From: Taudactylus pleione
Taxonomy: Eukaryota; Chordata; Amphibia; Anura; Myobatrachidae
Assembly: GCA_031769625.1 (NCBI GenBank)
Contig: JAUIMM010000040.1
Span: forward strand, 15,451,501-15,515,500
Direction: 5' to 3'
Length of the DNA stretch: 64,000 nucleotides
Made by a program: the position numbers and the translations under genes. Each line of letters opens with the position of its first letter. The first letter of the stretch is position 1. The notes beneath the pieces are model-generated. The model ran no database searches, had not been told where the DNA came from, and saw only the letters and a program-made list of their open reading frames with translations. This document shows positions 45,868 to 55,689 of the stretch, one piece after another.

Positions 45868-46060
45868 CTTGAGTGTTTTGGTTGTGCTTTACGAAAGCTT
45901 TGATACTGTCAACATCTGTAAATTGTAGGGTTCTGTATCTGTGGTGAGCTAGGATTCGCTTGTACAGGATGGATTCCTCATTAGCAATAGAGGGATGTAT
46001 ATGCAACAAGACTCTTTCCGGAGCACTGTACACTTGTTTCTTCTTAAGTCTGTCTTTATA
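45868..46060 (-). CDS. Coding exon of an unidentified host gene (193 nt)
   Basis: On the minus strand the block starts after 'ttattttaatag' and ends at a strong donor (CAAG|GTAAGTAC). It is open for 64 codons in phase 0 and leaves phase 1. The peptide begins YKDRLKKKQVYSAPERVLLH and later reads SIANEESILYKRILAHHRYR and TLQFTDVDSIKAFVKHNQNT. The composition is that of a normal folded protein, with an alternation (RVLLHI, a helix, RTLQFT, a helix) suggesting an alpha/beta domain. It joins in phase with the exon at 50109-50192 (0 to 0) and at its other end with 8330-8424 (phase 1). I do not recognise the family. Adjacent sequence on both sides is non-coding intron. Confidence 0.75.
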
Positions 46061-46267
46061 CTATTAAAATAAAATGTATATTAGCATAGAAGAACTGGAA
46101 TCAAAAGTATATATACTGTATATATATTTTCTATGTATTATAGGAAAATAAAAAATAGTCCACTGAGAAGCTAAACATGGGTTACATGTAAATACACAAA
46201 TCAGTGGTTATAAGGACACAATACACTGGAGGACCACACCCTTAAATGCAAACAGCAGTTTACCCTT

Positions 46268-46596
46268 AAGATGGGTACACATTGTTCAATCGAATGGCCG
46301 ATATAACACAAGCGCGTCAGAGGGTGTGTACCCCCAATATGTCTGTTATTGACGTCATTCACAGACATATCGCATCAGCTGGGCAGCACAGCAGATGGCC
46401 GATATATCTGCAGATCACCCGTACACTTGCTGCAGGGACCCGGCAGTGATTGACAGCTCAACTGGGTGAGCAAACTTAAATGTCAGCTCATTTGTGATGT
46501 TCGGCCCGACACACCGGGCAGATGATTGGTAAGTGTATATGCACTTACCAATCGTAAGATAAGTTGGCGGGTCGGCCGGTTGGTGTACCCAGCATT
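46268..46596. mobile_element. MITE with TGGGTACAC termini
   Basis: 'atgggtacacattgttcaat' at the left, 'ttggtgtacccagcat' at the right. Internal 'cgatatatc' and 'gccgatata' words. Similar in style to the GTGTGTAC-ended elements at 58235 and 58450. Confidence 0.65.
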
Positions 46597-46711
46597 ACTT
46601 AAAGGAAATAGGTATAAATGCCACACACTTCCTCCTATAAAGAGCCCATCGGGGGGGAAGGGGGGGGGGTAATTCACTTAATATGGTGATATGCTTGTTT
46701 TTACACTCTAA

Positions 46712-46903
46712 GGGGTAAATTTACTAAAGTGAGAGTTTTTAAAAGTGAGTTTTAAAAGTGATGTTGCCCATGGCAAACCAATCAGATTCTAGCTATTGTC
46801 TTCTAGAAGATGCTAGATAAATGTTAAGTAGAATCTGGTTGCTATGGGCAACATCACTTTTAAAACTCACTTCTAAAAACTCTCACTTTAGTAAGTTTAC
46901 CAC
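46712..46903. mobile_element. Foldback MITE with TAA duplication
   Basis: GGGGTAAATTTACTAAAGTG is mirrored by CACTTTAGTAAGTTTACCAC, and pairing continues through most of its 192 bp ('gatgttgcccatggc'/'gctatgggcaacatc'). TAA flanks both sides (46709-46711, 46904-46906), as for PIF/Harbinger elements. Confidence 0.9.
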
Positions 46904-47732
46904 TAAATGTGAGTGTTTTGGAGCAATAAAACCTTCAAATTATTTTTTAAGGTGTTGCATTATTGTTCTTTTTTGTGTTGCTATGAGTCTTGTAGTTACA
47001 TCATTTATATGCTGTGAGGATCAAGATATAAATGATCCTTTTGGAGGCTAAAGTTACCATTTGACATAGGACAAAGGATTGATACCTATACTCCATACAA
47101 GAGGACAAAAGATCTGCGAGGAACTGTGTGGCATTTTATTGCGCATGTTTTCGGTGTTTGCTATTTATTATTCATATGTATTATAGGAAAACAAGCCTTT
47201 TGGTGTGCAAAAAGAACACGGTCCTGGAAAAAACAGGAAACATAGAAGCCCTACCTATTGTACATATTGCACATTCTCAAATTCCGTATTAAATGCTAGA
47301 GATGCTTGAATTGATTCTTGAGCTGTTCTTCAAACAGCTCTTCCAATTAATGCTACAGTTTGCAAACAATTTATGCAAGGTGAACTGGATTGAGCTTTGA
47401 TTAGAACATGTTTGAACACCATAATATAGCAATTTCTTAATTGTTTTCATGAAAACTTTGAGCTCAATCACAGTGATATTCAGTGTTTGAATGATAACTA
47501 TCTTTAGCTATAACTGCTAACTTTGAAAATTAAATTTGAACTGTAACTTTGTGTTCAACAGTTGGCTCCAAGCTGAACTGGTCCATTAAAATGGTCATGT
47601 TGCTGATAAATTCTAGGTCTATAAATTGACCAAATTTGAGATAATTTTCAACCAGTTTGAATAAATTTAACTGGCTATATATTCCCTCTACCCATTACAT
47701 TCTTACAAGAATAGGGCTCAGGCTGCTGATAT
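46904..47732. other. Unassigned AT-rich DNA
   Basis: No feature that I can support. Confidence 0.4.
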
Positions 47733-48400
47733 ATATAATTTAATGAAGTTGCCAGTTTCGGACTTGTGAGGCATCTATTTCCCAAACTAGAGACTTGTCT
47801 TCATGCACAGTTGTGTCTTTCTACTCTGGTTAGAGCCCATTTGTGCTGTTCTCTGAAGGGAGAAGTACACACCGTTGTAGGAAAAGTTCAGTTTCTTGGC
47901 AATTTCTCGCATGGACTAGCCTTCATTTCTAAGAACAAGAATAGACTGTTGAGTTTCACATGAAAGTTCTCTTTTTCTGGCCATTTGGAGAGTATAATCG
48001 AACCCACAAATGTGATGCTCCAGATACTCAACTAGCTCAAATGAAGGCCAGTTTTATAGCTTCTCTAACGAGCAAACCCGTTTTCAGCTGTGCTATCATA
48101 ATTGCACAAAGGTTTTCAAGGGTTTTCTAATCATCCATTAGTCTTCTAACGTGTTTAGCAAACACAATGTACCATTAGAACACTGGAGTGATGGTTGCTG
48201 AAAATGGCCCTCTATACACTTATGCAGATATTCCTTTAAAAACCAGATGTTTGCAGCTAGTATAGTAAATTTCCCACATTAACAATGTATAGAGTGTATT
48301 TCTGATTAATTTAATGTTATCTTCATTGAAAAAAATAGTGCTTTTCTTTCAAAAATAAGGACATTTCTAAGTGACCCCAAACTTTCGAACGGTAGTGTAT
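47733..48400 (-). mobile_element. Truncated Tc1/mariner element
   Basis: The right end 'ccccaaactttcgaacggta' with following 'gtgta' is the well-known Tc1-type terminus found in fish and frog genomes. Sequence between it and 47985 follows the non-coding region of that element, and the transposase start reads leftward from 47984. The rest of the transposase and the other terminus are deleted beyond about 47733. Confidence 0.85.
47765..47984 (-). pseudogene. Tc1 transposase N-terminal pseudogene (HTH region)
   Basis: From the ATG at 47984 the minus strand reads MARKRELSCETQQSILVLRN, then EG*SMREIAKKLNFSYNGVY. This is the first helix-turn-helix of the paired-like DNA-binding domain of Tc1 transposases (ETRQSI...GYSMREIAKKL). 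The single stop replaces the tyrosine of GYSMREIA. The frame runs on to a stop near 47777. The second HTH and the DDE catalytic domain are missing, so no enzyme can be made. Known role: binding of the element's terminal repeats before cut-and-paste transposition. Confidence 0.8.
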
Positions 48401-49289
48401 ATATAATCATACTTCTAAAACACTGTCTGGGAAAAACTAGTGTCTTTGAACACAAGGCAATGTCTCTCTTGCAGAGTTCTGCTTTGTTTATAGAAACTAC
48501 ACTGTTGATCGCTAAACCTGACATTTAGCCATTCCAAGGGGCCAGAATGTAGCTCTATTTTTCTTGGCTTAGAAGGATTTTGTTTCTAAAGTAGAGAGAT
48601 GTGTAAGCTATTTTCAGCCAACTGACAGAGAACATGTACTTTTATATACAGTAAATGCAGGCAGTTCAGACCACATACCTTCCTGTCATCTTTCTACAAA
48701 CTTTGCAGTAACAATTAAGGCTACTCTATTTGAATTACAGAGTTGACAATGCCGAGCATACTTGTAGAATGAAGAACAATAAAGTAAAGTAATGTAGAAC
48801 TATAAAGACATGTCATGTATTTTTTGTACCACAATGTAGAAGAATCTCACATGTGCATATTCTATATATGGTAAGTAAACATTAATCATGTATCTGCAAA
48901 TATATACTTAATAGCCTTGCACAACTGTTACTTTAGCCATATGAATAGAATAGTAATACGAACTCTAGCTTGGTTCTGTGGGTGGAAGTGGTGCATGGCA
49001 CATTGGCACTATAGTATGTAACACCTTAGTGTTGGCTACTACTAAAAGGTAGGAAGGATGTCAACCTGATATGATTATCACTTGGTGTCCAGTACCTAGG
49101 GATGGAAAACAACATCATTGGGCCACATAACAAAATTTGAGGGGAGAACTGCAATGCTGTCTGTCCTCCCAAGGCCATGTTCTGCTCTTCTATTTCACAT
49201 TCGCTGAACTTGCTCTCAGATGATAGAATGTACAAGCAGTGGCAAACTACCAGTGCCATTGAAGAGGGTGCAGTGGCTATGTGGCAAAA
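48401..49289. other. Unassigned DNA
   Basis: A possible mini-exon on the minus strand near 48679-48710 was considered and rejected. Nothing else recognised. Confidence 0.4.
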
Positions 49290-49850
49290 TTAGGGAAACA
49301 TTCGGTCTCCATTGTCCCTTGACTAATACACACTCACCAGGCCAGACAACACAAATAAAACAATAAACCTGATCCATAAACTACAAGAACAAATAACCCC
49401 TTCTTTAGAATTAGCACTCAACACACAACAAAACTGTAGATGGCATTTCCTGGCCTATCTTGTGTCACCTCTGTGTTATTCACTGAAAGTTTATTAAAGG
49501 AATTTTCAGATTTATAACACTTTTCTTCTGCAATGGTTATTGCAAATGGGATCAACGCATGAGGCATGGCTGTCTTCCCTTACCATTCACTTTTGCCCTG
49601 GGCATTGAGCAAACATAACAGTACTATAAAACATGTCAAGCAGAACATAAATTGTACTATATGCTGATAACAAATGACTGATAATAATGCCTCCAAGGCA
49701 CCTATTCCAGTATTACTCTTCCCAGAGTCAAAAGTCGCCTTGGAACAAAATTTCCCCTTCCAATGGCACCAATAAAAATAAAGTACCTCTGCATGAACAT
49801 TACTAAACAATACCATCAGCTCTTTCAAACAAAATAACCTATAATCGCTC
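49290..49850 (+). pseudogene. Decayed L1/Tx1-like reverse transcriptase remnant
   Basis: On the plus strand, in shifting frames, HKL is followed at 49659 by YADN (a changed YADD box), then LFPESKVALEQNFPFQW and, one frame over, IKIKYLCMNI. This is the order seen after the YADD box of L1/Tx1 reverse transcriptases (SFPFxWxxxxIKYLGIxI). Many stops and frame breaks are present. The limits are approximate. Confidence 0.5.
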
Positions 49851-50108
49851 TCTAATACTAAAACAGACTTGAAACATTGGGACTAAAAGTATATTTCCTA
49901 GATTTTCAGATGCATTAATGCAGTAAATATTAATTTTATTACTGAAACTGTTGCAGCTATAATAGGTTCTTCCATTTCAGATGCTTTCCCACATATTCAA
50001 ATTAAAAAACACTACAAGGACAAGGTTGTGGTTCCTACAGCACCTTGCATAGTGTTGTGGGTTGGGCATCTTAAACTTAGAAAAATACTATTTAGCAGTG
50101 CAACTTAC

Positions 50109-50192
50109 ATCCTCCCCAATGAATTCAATGGAATGCACAATGATTCCTGCTATGGCTACCACAACATCATTGGACCAGACAGCTAAGATTTC
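50109..50192 (-). CDS. Coding exon of an unidentified host gene (84 nt)
   Basis: On the minus strand the block follows 'cccacactggcag' and ends GGGGAGGAT|GTAAGT, both strong splice sites. It is open for 28 codons, phase 0 to 0, reading EILAVWSNDVVVAIAGIIVH then SIEFIGED. The hydrophobic run VVVAIAGIIV could be a buried strand rather than a membrane span, as it is short. It joins the microexon at 52628-52658 upstream and the exon at 45868-46060 downstream without breaking the frame. Flanking sequence has decayed LINE material, so the exon stands out as conserved. Confidence 0.7.
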
Positions 50193-51075
50193 CTGCCAGT
50201 GTGGGATAACAAGAATAAACTATTTTCTATAGTGGCAGCTCTCTCCCCATAATCACAGTTTTTACAACCCAGGGCAAGACATTTTATTCTTTAGACCTTG
50301 GATGGTGAGCAATGTTAAGATTCTTAAAGTAGTTAAAACATTCATGAATATTCCCACTGTTCTCTGACCTCCAGCGTCAGTTCAATATCCTAAATTGAAA
50401 CTTTTACCAGTTTATACAACCAAAACATTTTCAAACTTTATTCAGAGGCCCTTTAGAACAGTTGAGTCCCTATGGAGGCAAGAGGCCTTGATGAAAGGAT
50501 TAGATTCAAAGTATATGGTGAGCTCAAAATCCAGGTTCACAGGAGAGGGACCCACATGAACTGAGTTGTGATGTTGACCCTGTCGAGAGTCTGGATGAGG
50601 AAGGTGGTGCAGAGATCCCAAAGTGCAGCTCTATTTACATCTTAAGAAAACACTTACAAATACACTTATATTGCTTATATTATGTTCCTGTGCAATTTAA
50701 CAATATATCCCAGGCATATTGTATAGATGCTGGAGAGACTGACAACTGGATCCTTGATCCATATCTGGTGCAACTCCAAGAATATTGAAGGTCTATAAAT
50801 TACTTCTTTATAATACTTCATATTAATGTTCCACTCATCTCCAAATTCGTCTTATTTCCAATAACATTCATTAATCATTAACATGATTAAGTTGACTAAA
50901 AATCACCTTTGCTTGCTTGCTCGCCTTAACAATTGAACACCCCCATGCTGCACCCCATCCTTTCTATCCTCCTTGCCCCCTCCCACCTTACATCTCATAA
51001 GACAAACTCCTGACTGACAGGCCTCTCAGGACATCCATCGTGAGAATGTAGTTTTGCTAACTTGCCCTGATTTAT
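50193..51075. other. Intronic DNA, possible further LINE decay
   Basis: No clear motif. Parts near 50260-50480 may continue the LINE remnant from 49290, but I cannot show this. Confidence 0.3.
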
Positions 51076-52335
51076 CTCATATATAAAATTCATTGGGCTG
51101 TTTGTTTTTTTTGTTTGTTTGTCTGGTTATGCATTTGTACACCCCTGCACCAATTGGGATAAAACTAATGTGAGGTGGTCCATTTGGATCCTGGCCAGTT
51201 TTTATGGGAGGTAAGGTCCCTAAATGTGAAATCATTTTTAGATTAATGCGCACAAACACAGCAGCCCGAAAATCCCTTTAGTTTGGCGGTGTCACCAGAA
51301 CACCCCCCACAAAAGAACATGTAAAGTAAAAAATATCAACAAATAGATCTTCAGGCGCTATAGGATAACACTGTGAAGACAAGGTGTAATTGCTATTGCT
51401 GGCAGCTGATAAATTTGGTCAACACGCTGCTCTAATTGAAAGAGGAAGATTCTTGGTGTGGAGAACCCTTGGTCTCTCAAGAAGTGATATCCAATAGCGC
51501 CTGAAGATCTATTTGGTGATATTTTTTTACTTTACAGGTTAAGGTCCCTGTCAGACCTCCCGTTGGTGTATGCTGGGTAGAACATTGACCCAGGGACGCT
51601 GGCCAGAACTTTGACTCGGGGAGCCTTTCACTGGATGGATTTAGATGAAAACTTCACAGAGTGGCAAAATTGTATCCCAGAAAACAAACTAGAGGGGTGA
51701 GGTCCAGGTCAGACCTCCCGTTGGTGTACACTGGGCAGAACATTGACCTAGGGACGATAGGAAGAACTTTGACCCAGGAAGCCTATTCTGGGCCTTCCAC
51801 TGGATGAATTTGGATGAAAACTTCACAGAGGGGTGGCAATTGGTCTGGGATGCCCAATGGAGTGGTTGGGGTCCGGTCGGACCTCACAGCGGATTGCACC
51901 GAGCAGAACTTTGTCCCAGGGAGCCTGTTTTGGATGACATCACATAATTTGGATGAAAACTTCACAGAGTGGTAACATTAGATCCCAGAAGACATACTAG
52001 GGGGTTGCGGTCCAGATTGGACCTCCCATTGGTGTACACTGGGCAGAACTTTGACCCAGGGATGCTGGGTAGAAGTCTGACCTGAGGAGTCTGTTCTGGG
52101 CCTTCCACTGTATAGATTTAGATAAAAATGTCACAGAGGGGTGGCAATTGGTCTGGGATGCCTAATGGAGTGGTTGGGGTCCTGGTTGGACCTCACCGCG
52201 GAGTGTGCCAGGCAGAACTTTGACCTAGGTAGCCTGTTCTGCGCCTTCCACTGGATGTAATTTGGATGACATCACATAATAAGACTTAATTACTTGAAGA
52301 TTTAAACCCGAGCAACGCCGGGTACTTCAGTTAGT
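51076..52335 (+). mobile_element. Helitron-like non-autonomous element
   Basis: Begins TCTCATATATAAAATTC after an A and ends with 'cccgagcaacgccgggtact' followed by 'tcagttag' before a T. A 5' TC, a short GC hairpin (CCCG...CGGG) close to a CTAG/TTAG-like 3' end, insertion between A and T, and no inverted repeats or target duplication are the Helitron hallmarks. The early part ('gtacacccctgcaccaattg') and the recurring 'gatgaaaacttcacagag' are typical of such elements in frogs. The core is a tandem array. No Rep-helicase is present. Confidence 0.7.
51540..52262. repeat. Higher-order tandem repeat in the Helitron-like element
   Basis: Subunits of about 145-160 bp, each with 'ggtcngacctc', 'gggcagaac.ttgaccc' and 'ttggatgaaaacttcacaga'. 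Alternating types make a period of about 305 bp: 'tggtctgggatgc' at 51843 and 52149, 'gacctcccgttggtgta' at 51716 and its variant at 52020. Confidence 0.75.
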
Positions 52336-52627
52336 TACTTATATTTTTGTTTAAATTAAAAATAAAAGGAATAAAATGGCTTGGTCTTAAACCTAGGTTT
52401 ATATTTGAAAAGTTAGAGCTTAACAAAGCTGCATTTGTGTTATGAGATATACAACAAAAGAAATTTATACAATATAAACAGATAACAAGAAAACAGCCAG
52501 TAAAAGCAAATATGTACAATAAACAGATGAATTACATTGATACGTGCCTTTTATTTTTATGTCTGAGAAAATAAATGCTGTTTATTTTTAGGTTTGCAAT
52601 TGTGTTGAAACTACATCAATCACTCAC
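52336..52627. other. AT-rich intronic DNA
   Basis: Nothing recognised. Confidence 0.4.
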
Positions 52628-52658
52628 AGGAAGTTCATGATGTTTCAGCGACTGATAC
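52628..52658 (-). CDS. 31-nt microexon of the unidentified host gene
   Basis: On the minus strand 'tttgttgtttttag' precedes GTATCAGTCGCTGAAACATC and the block ends CTTCCT|GTGAGTG. It reads x-YQSLKHHELP and ends in phase 0, joining EILAVWS of the next exon. The acceptor is strong and the donor good. Because it is so short the call leans on phase fit with its neighbour. No further upstream exon was recognised to the end of the window. Confidence 0.5.
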
Positions 52659-52860
52659 CTAAAAACAACAAAAAATAGCTTATCTTTTTAAACTACAGTA
52701 CGTTGACTATGTTATATATAAAAAAAAATCATAGAAAAAGGGAAAAACCTACTGTAGCTCTCATGACAATATATACATGTGTGACTAATAATCATTAATA
52801 TTAGCAGCTCTCTTACCAATATTAAATGGCAACATACAGGTGGACATGGTAATGAACACA

Positions 52861-53949
52861 AGGCCTGATTCAGGTTGGTTCGCAAGGCTGCGTTCGCACG
52901 CACCACGCTCGGTGCAAAAATATGCTAATGTATGCAATCGCACAGCAACCGCTGCTCTATACCAAGCCGCCCACTTCCCATGACATGTCAACTAAGTCAG
53001 CGAAAATATTGGTAACATAGATTAACATCGGAACCATCCGCACAGTTGTGGTTGACCTGACCCTACCGCACATGCTGGTAAACTTCTTGTCACCATCTAG
53101 ACCGCTGCCAGCATATGCTATCGCACGGGCTTAATTATGCATGCCCCTGTAACGGCGTTTAAATGCCCAGGCACGCCTGCGTTTCTCTGACCACCCCCCC
53201 CCTGTTGCCACCCTCAAACGGTCACTTCTTGTCAAGCACTGTGTGAAGACTCTGCGTGCTCACTGATCGCTTCCTGATCGCAGTGGCCGGTTTGCGCACG
53301 TGCACTGTGGGCCTCATTCAGAGGCGGCCGTAGGATGCAAGCGGTCGTTCAGAAACAGGGCGGCCGCTTGCATCCTGAACGGCAGCCTCCATGTCGGTCG
53401 TTAGGCTGACACTCACACCCACAGTTCTAATGACCGCTAAGGGAGATGGTCGCGATGGTCAAGACCATCGCAATCATCGGGGCTTACGACGAGACCCTAG
53501 GGTAGGCTCTCGTCAACCTTAAGCCCCAGGGAGCTTCCTGCTGTGTTTCAGCAGGAAGCTCCCCACTGACATCACTGATGATGTCAGTGGGGCCGCCCCC
53601 AAACGGCTAGCGTTCCGGCGGGAACGCCTCCGTTTGGGCAGGCACGCCTCCTGCTCGGCCAGCAAACGTAGCGACCTCTCAATCAACATCGACAGCTCGC
53701 TCCGTCTGCTTCGAGCCCGCTAATGACGGATCACCCGACGTTAGCGGTGGCTCGCGCATGCGCACGACGAAGCAAACGCCGTTGTGCGCATGCCCTGTGG
53801 ACCAACATCAAGTCGGAAACGAGCGCTCAGCGCTCGCGACCGACTCTGGATAAGGTCCTGTGTCTTATACGCATGCAACATCGGCAAACATGCAAACATC
53901 AGCTGGCTGTGTGCAAACGCAGCCTTGCGATCCAACCTGAATCAGGCCT
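52861..53949. mobile_element. MITE split by a second MITE, ACA duplication
   Basis: AGGCCTGATTCAGGTTGGTT at the left is mirrored by 'ccaacctgaatcaggcct' at the right, with ACA on both sides (52858-52860, 53950-53952). Pairing extends through 'cgcaaggctgcg'/'cgcagccttgcg'. The segment at 52997-53200 matches the partial copy at 23430-23640. Its original length without the insert is about 536 bp. Confidence 0.9.
53309..53858. mobile_element. Inner MITE nested in 52861-53949, TGT duplication
   Basis: GGGCCTCATTCAGAGGCGG and 'gactctggataaggtcc' are the termini, with TGT on both sides (53306-53308, 53859-53861). Contains the 'cactgacatcactgatgatg' palindrome typical of its subfamily (also 21473 and 54288). 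It inserted after the outer element. Confidence 0.85.
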
Positions 53950-53952
53950 ACA

Positions 53953-54287
53953 ATTCAAATGTATCTGGACTGCATGTAATAAACTTTATCATACACATTT
54001 TAATTAATAACACTCATGATAACACACATGATACAAAAAAATAATTACTATGCTACTATAGTAGTTATGTCTTAAGCTGAATCACCCCCATTGCTAACAA
54101 AAACATAGGAACACCAAATTCAAGCAGCAAATATTTAAATCTGAGGCTTTTTCTTGCAGCTGGTAAATACGAAAAATTGGGAAATATATCAGCTGCAACT
54201 AAATTGAGGAACAGTTTGCATCTATGTTTACTGCAACCAAATGTGGAACTTTAATGTGGCAATCCTGGAAAAGTAGGTACAGACTTA
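53953..54287. other. AT-rich, nothing recognised
   Basis: No feature that I can support. Confidence 0.4.
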
Positions 54288-54836
54288 GGGCCTGATTCAG
54301 ACCCACTCGCAAGCGGCTGTCCGCTCGCAAGTGGGTCGATGTTGTGCACTGCGCATGCGCACGACGGCGGGAGCTCCGTCGTGCGCATGCGCCAGACGCG
54401 ACGAGCGAAGGACTTTCCTTCGCTCGTTGTGTCTGATCAAAGGGGGCGTGCTGTCGATGTTGATTGACAGCACGCCCCCTTTGGTGGGCGTGCTGGGGGC
54501 GTGCCTCCCTGACGGGGGGGTTCCCAAGGGAACGCCTACCATCAGAAGCCGTCCCACTGACATCACTAGTGATGTCAGTGGGAGTGATTTTGGCTCTGAT
54601 AGAGCCAAAATCACTCCGGGCCTTGCGGTTGAAAACCTCAACCGCAGGCTCCGGCTCGCAGTGGCGATGGTCGCGATGGTCAAGACCATCACGGCCATCA
54701 AACTGCACGCTCGTATAGGCTGTGGGTGGTGACCCACAGCTATACGAGCGTCCAGGAGGACGCTCCATAATTATGGAGGGCGGCCCTCATTCAGAGCGTG
54801 CGCTCTGCTCAGAGCGTACGGCTCTGAATGAGGGCC
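54288..54836. mobile_element. MITE with TTA duplication
   Basis: GGGCCTGATTCAGACCCACT and GCTCTGAATGAGGGCC are the ends, with TTA on both sides (54285-54287, 54837-54839). Strong internal palindromes include 'gggggcgtgctgtcga'/'cagcacgcccccttt' and 'gatgtcagtgggagtga'. Best preserved of this subfamily in the window; TTA supports PIF/Harbinger. Confidence 0.9.
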
Positions 54837-54944
54837 TTAGTTAACAGGGTCAGTTCCGAAATCTGGAGGGCAAGCGTTATTCCCAATATAGACAATTAGG
54901 TACATTTGTGCAGCATTCATATTTAGCAGGACTGGATTAACAAT

Positions 54945-55429
54945 GGGCCTGATTCAGAAACGCATGCTAATGCAATCGCAGCTGTAAAAATATGCTAATC
55001 ATTGCGAACCTTACCCGTGTAAAAGGACGCCCACTGCTGTCTTCTCATATGTGTACGACGTCACTTACATGCGTAAGTATCAGTAACATCGACGCACATC
55101 AAGCAGCCATCTTGCCCTTGTGGCAGGTTTGACCTTGGGAGCTTTTCTGACGCACACAGCTACATATTCAATCGCAGTGGCTAATTTATACAATCCCATG
55201 AAACGGCATTCAAATGGACAGTCACACCTGCGTTTATCAGCACACCCCCCGTCTCCACCCCCCAAACACTGACAAACTGTCACTCACTCTGCGATGGATT
55301 CCTCTGTGCATCCGTAGTCGCAATGTGATTACTGTGCATGTGCAGTGCGGCTTATACGCATGCGCGATGGCAAACAATTGTTCCATCTGCGTGCGTTATC
55401 GCCTTTGCGTACAGTTTTGAATTAGGCCC
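54945..55429. mobile_element. MITE with AAT duplication
   Basis: GGGCCTGATTCAGAAACGC and 'acagttttgaattaggccc' are the ends, with AAT on both sides (54942-54944, 55430-55432). Interior shares 'gctaatttatacaatcccat' style with 23740 and 53130 blocks. Confidence 0.85.
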
Positions 55430-55689
55430 AATAAATCCGGTTGAACTACAGCCCTACAGGTCTAATACTAGCTGCGCGAATATCACCCCTTTATATAATA
55501 TGCTTCAATTGTAAATATCTCCAAATCTCAGATGGGGGGAAGGTCCTATTTAGCCTGCAGATCAAAAAAGGAAAATACGCTCCCCCCATCCACCAGCTGG
55601 CCAATTTGCTGCACTCCATGGTGCCTCCATACTGCAAACGCAGAGCTGACAACACCAGGGGGGGAAGTCAGGGTTACTAAAAAGAGGGG

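Noticed and set aside
48679..48710. Possible extra minus-strand exon between those at 50109 and 45868
   Set aside because: The donor GTATGTGG is acceptable, but exon lengths from either acceptor (22 or 11 nt) break the frame, while the neighbouring exons join in phase without it.
54199..54768. Overlapping open frames of 130-190 codons on both strands
   Set aside because: They lie wholly inside a GC-rich palindromic MITE (54288-54836); openness on both strands reflects base composition and foldback symmetry.
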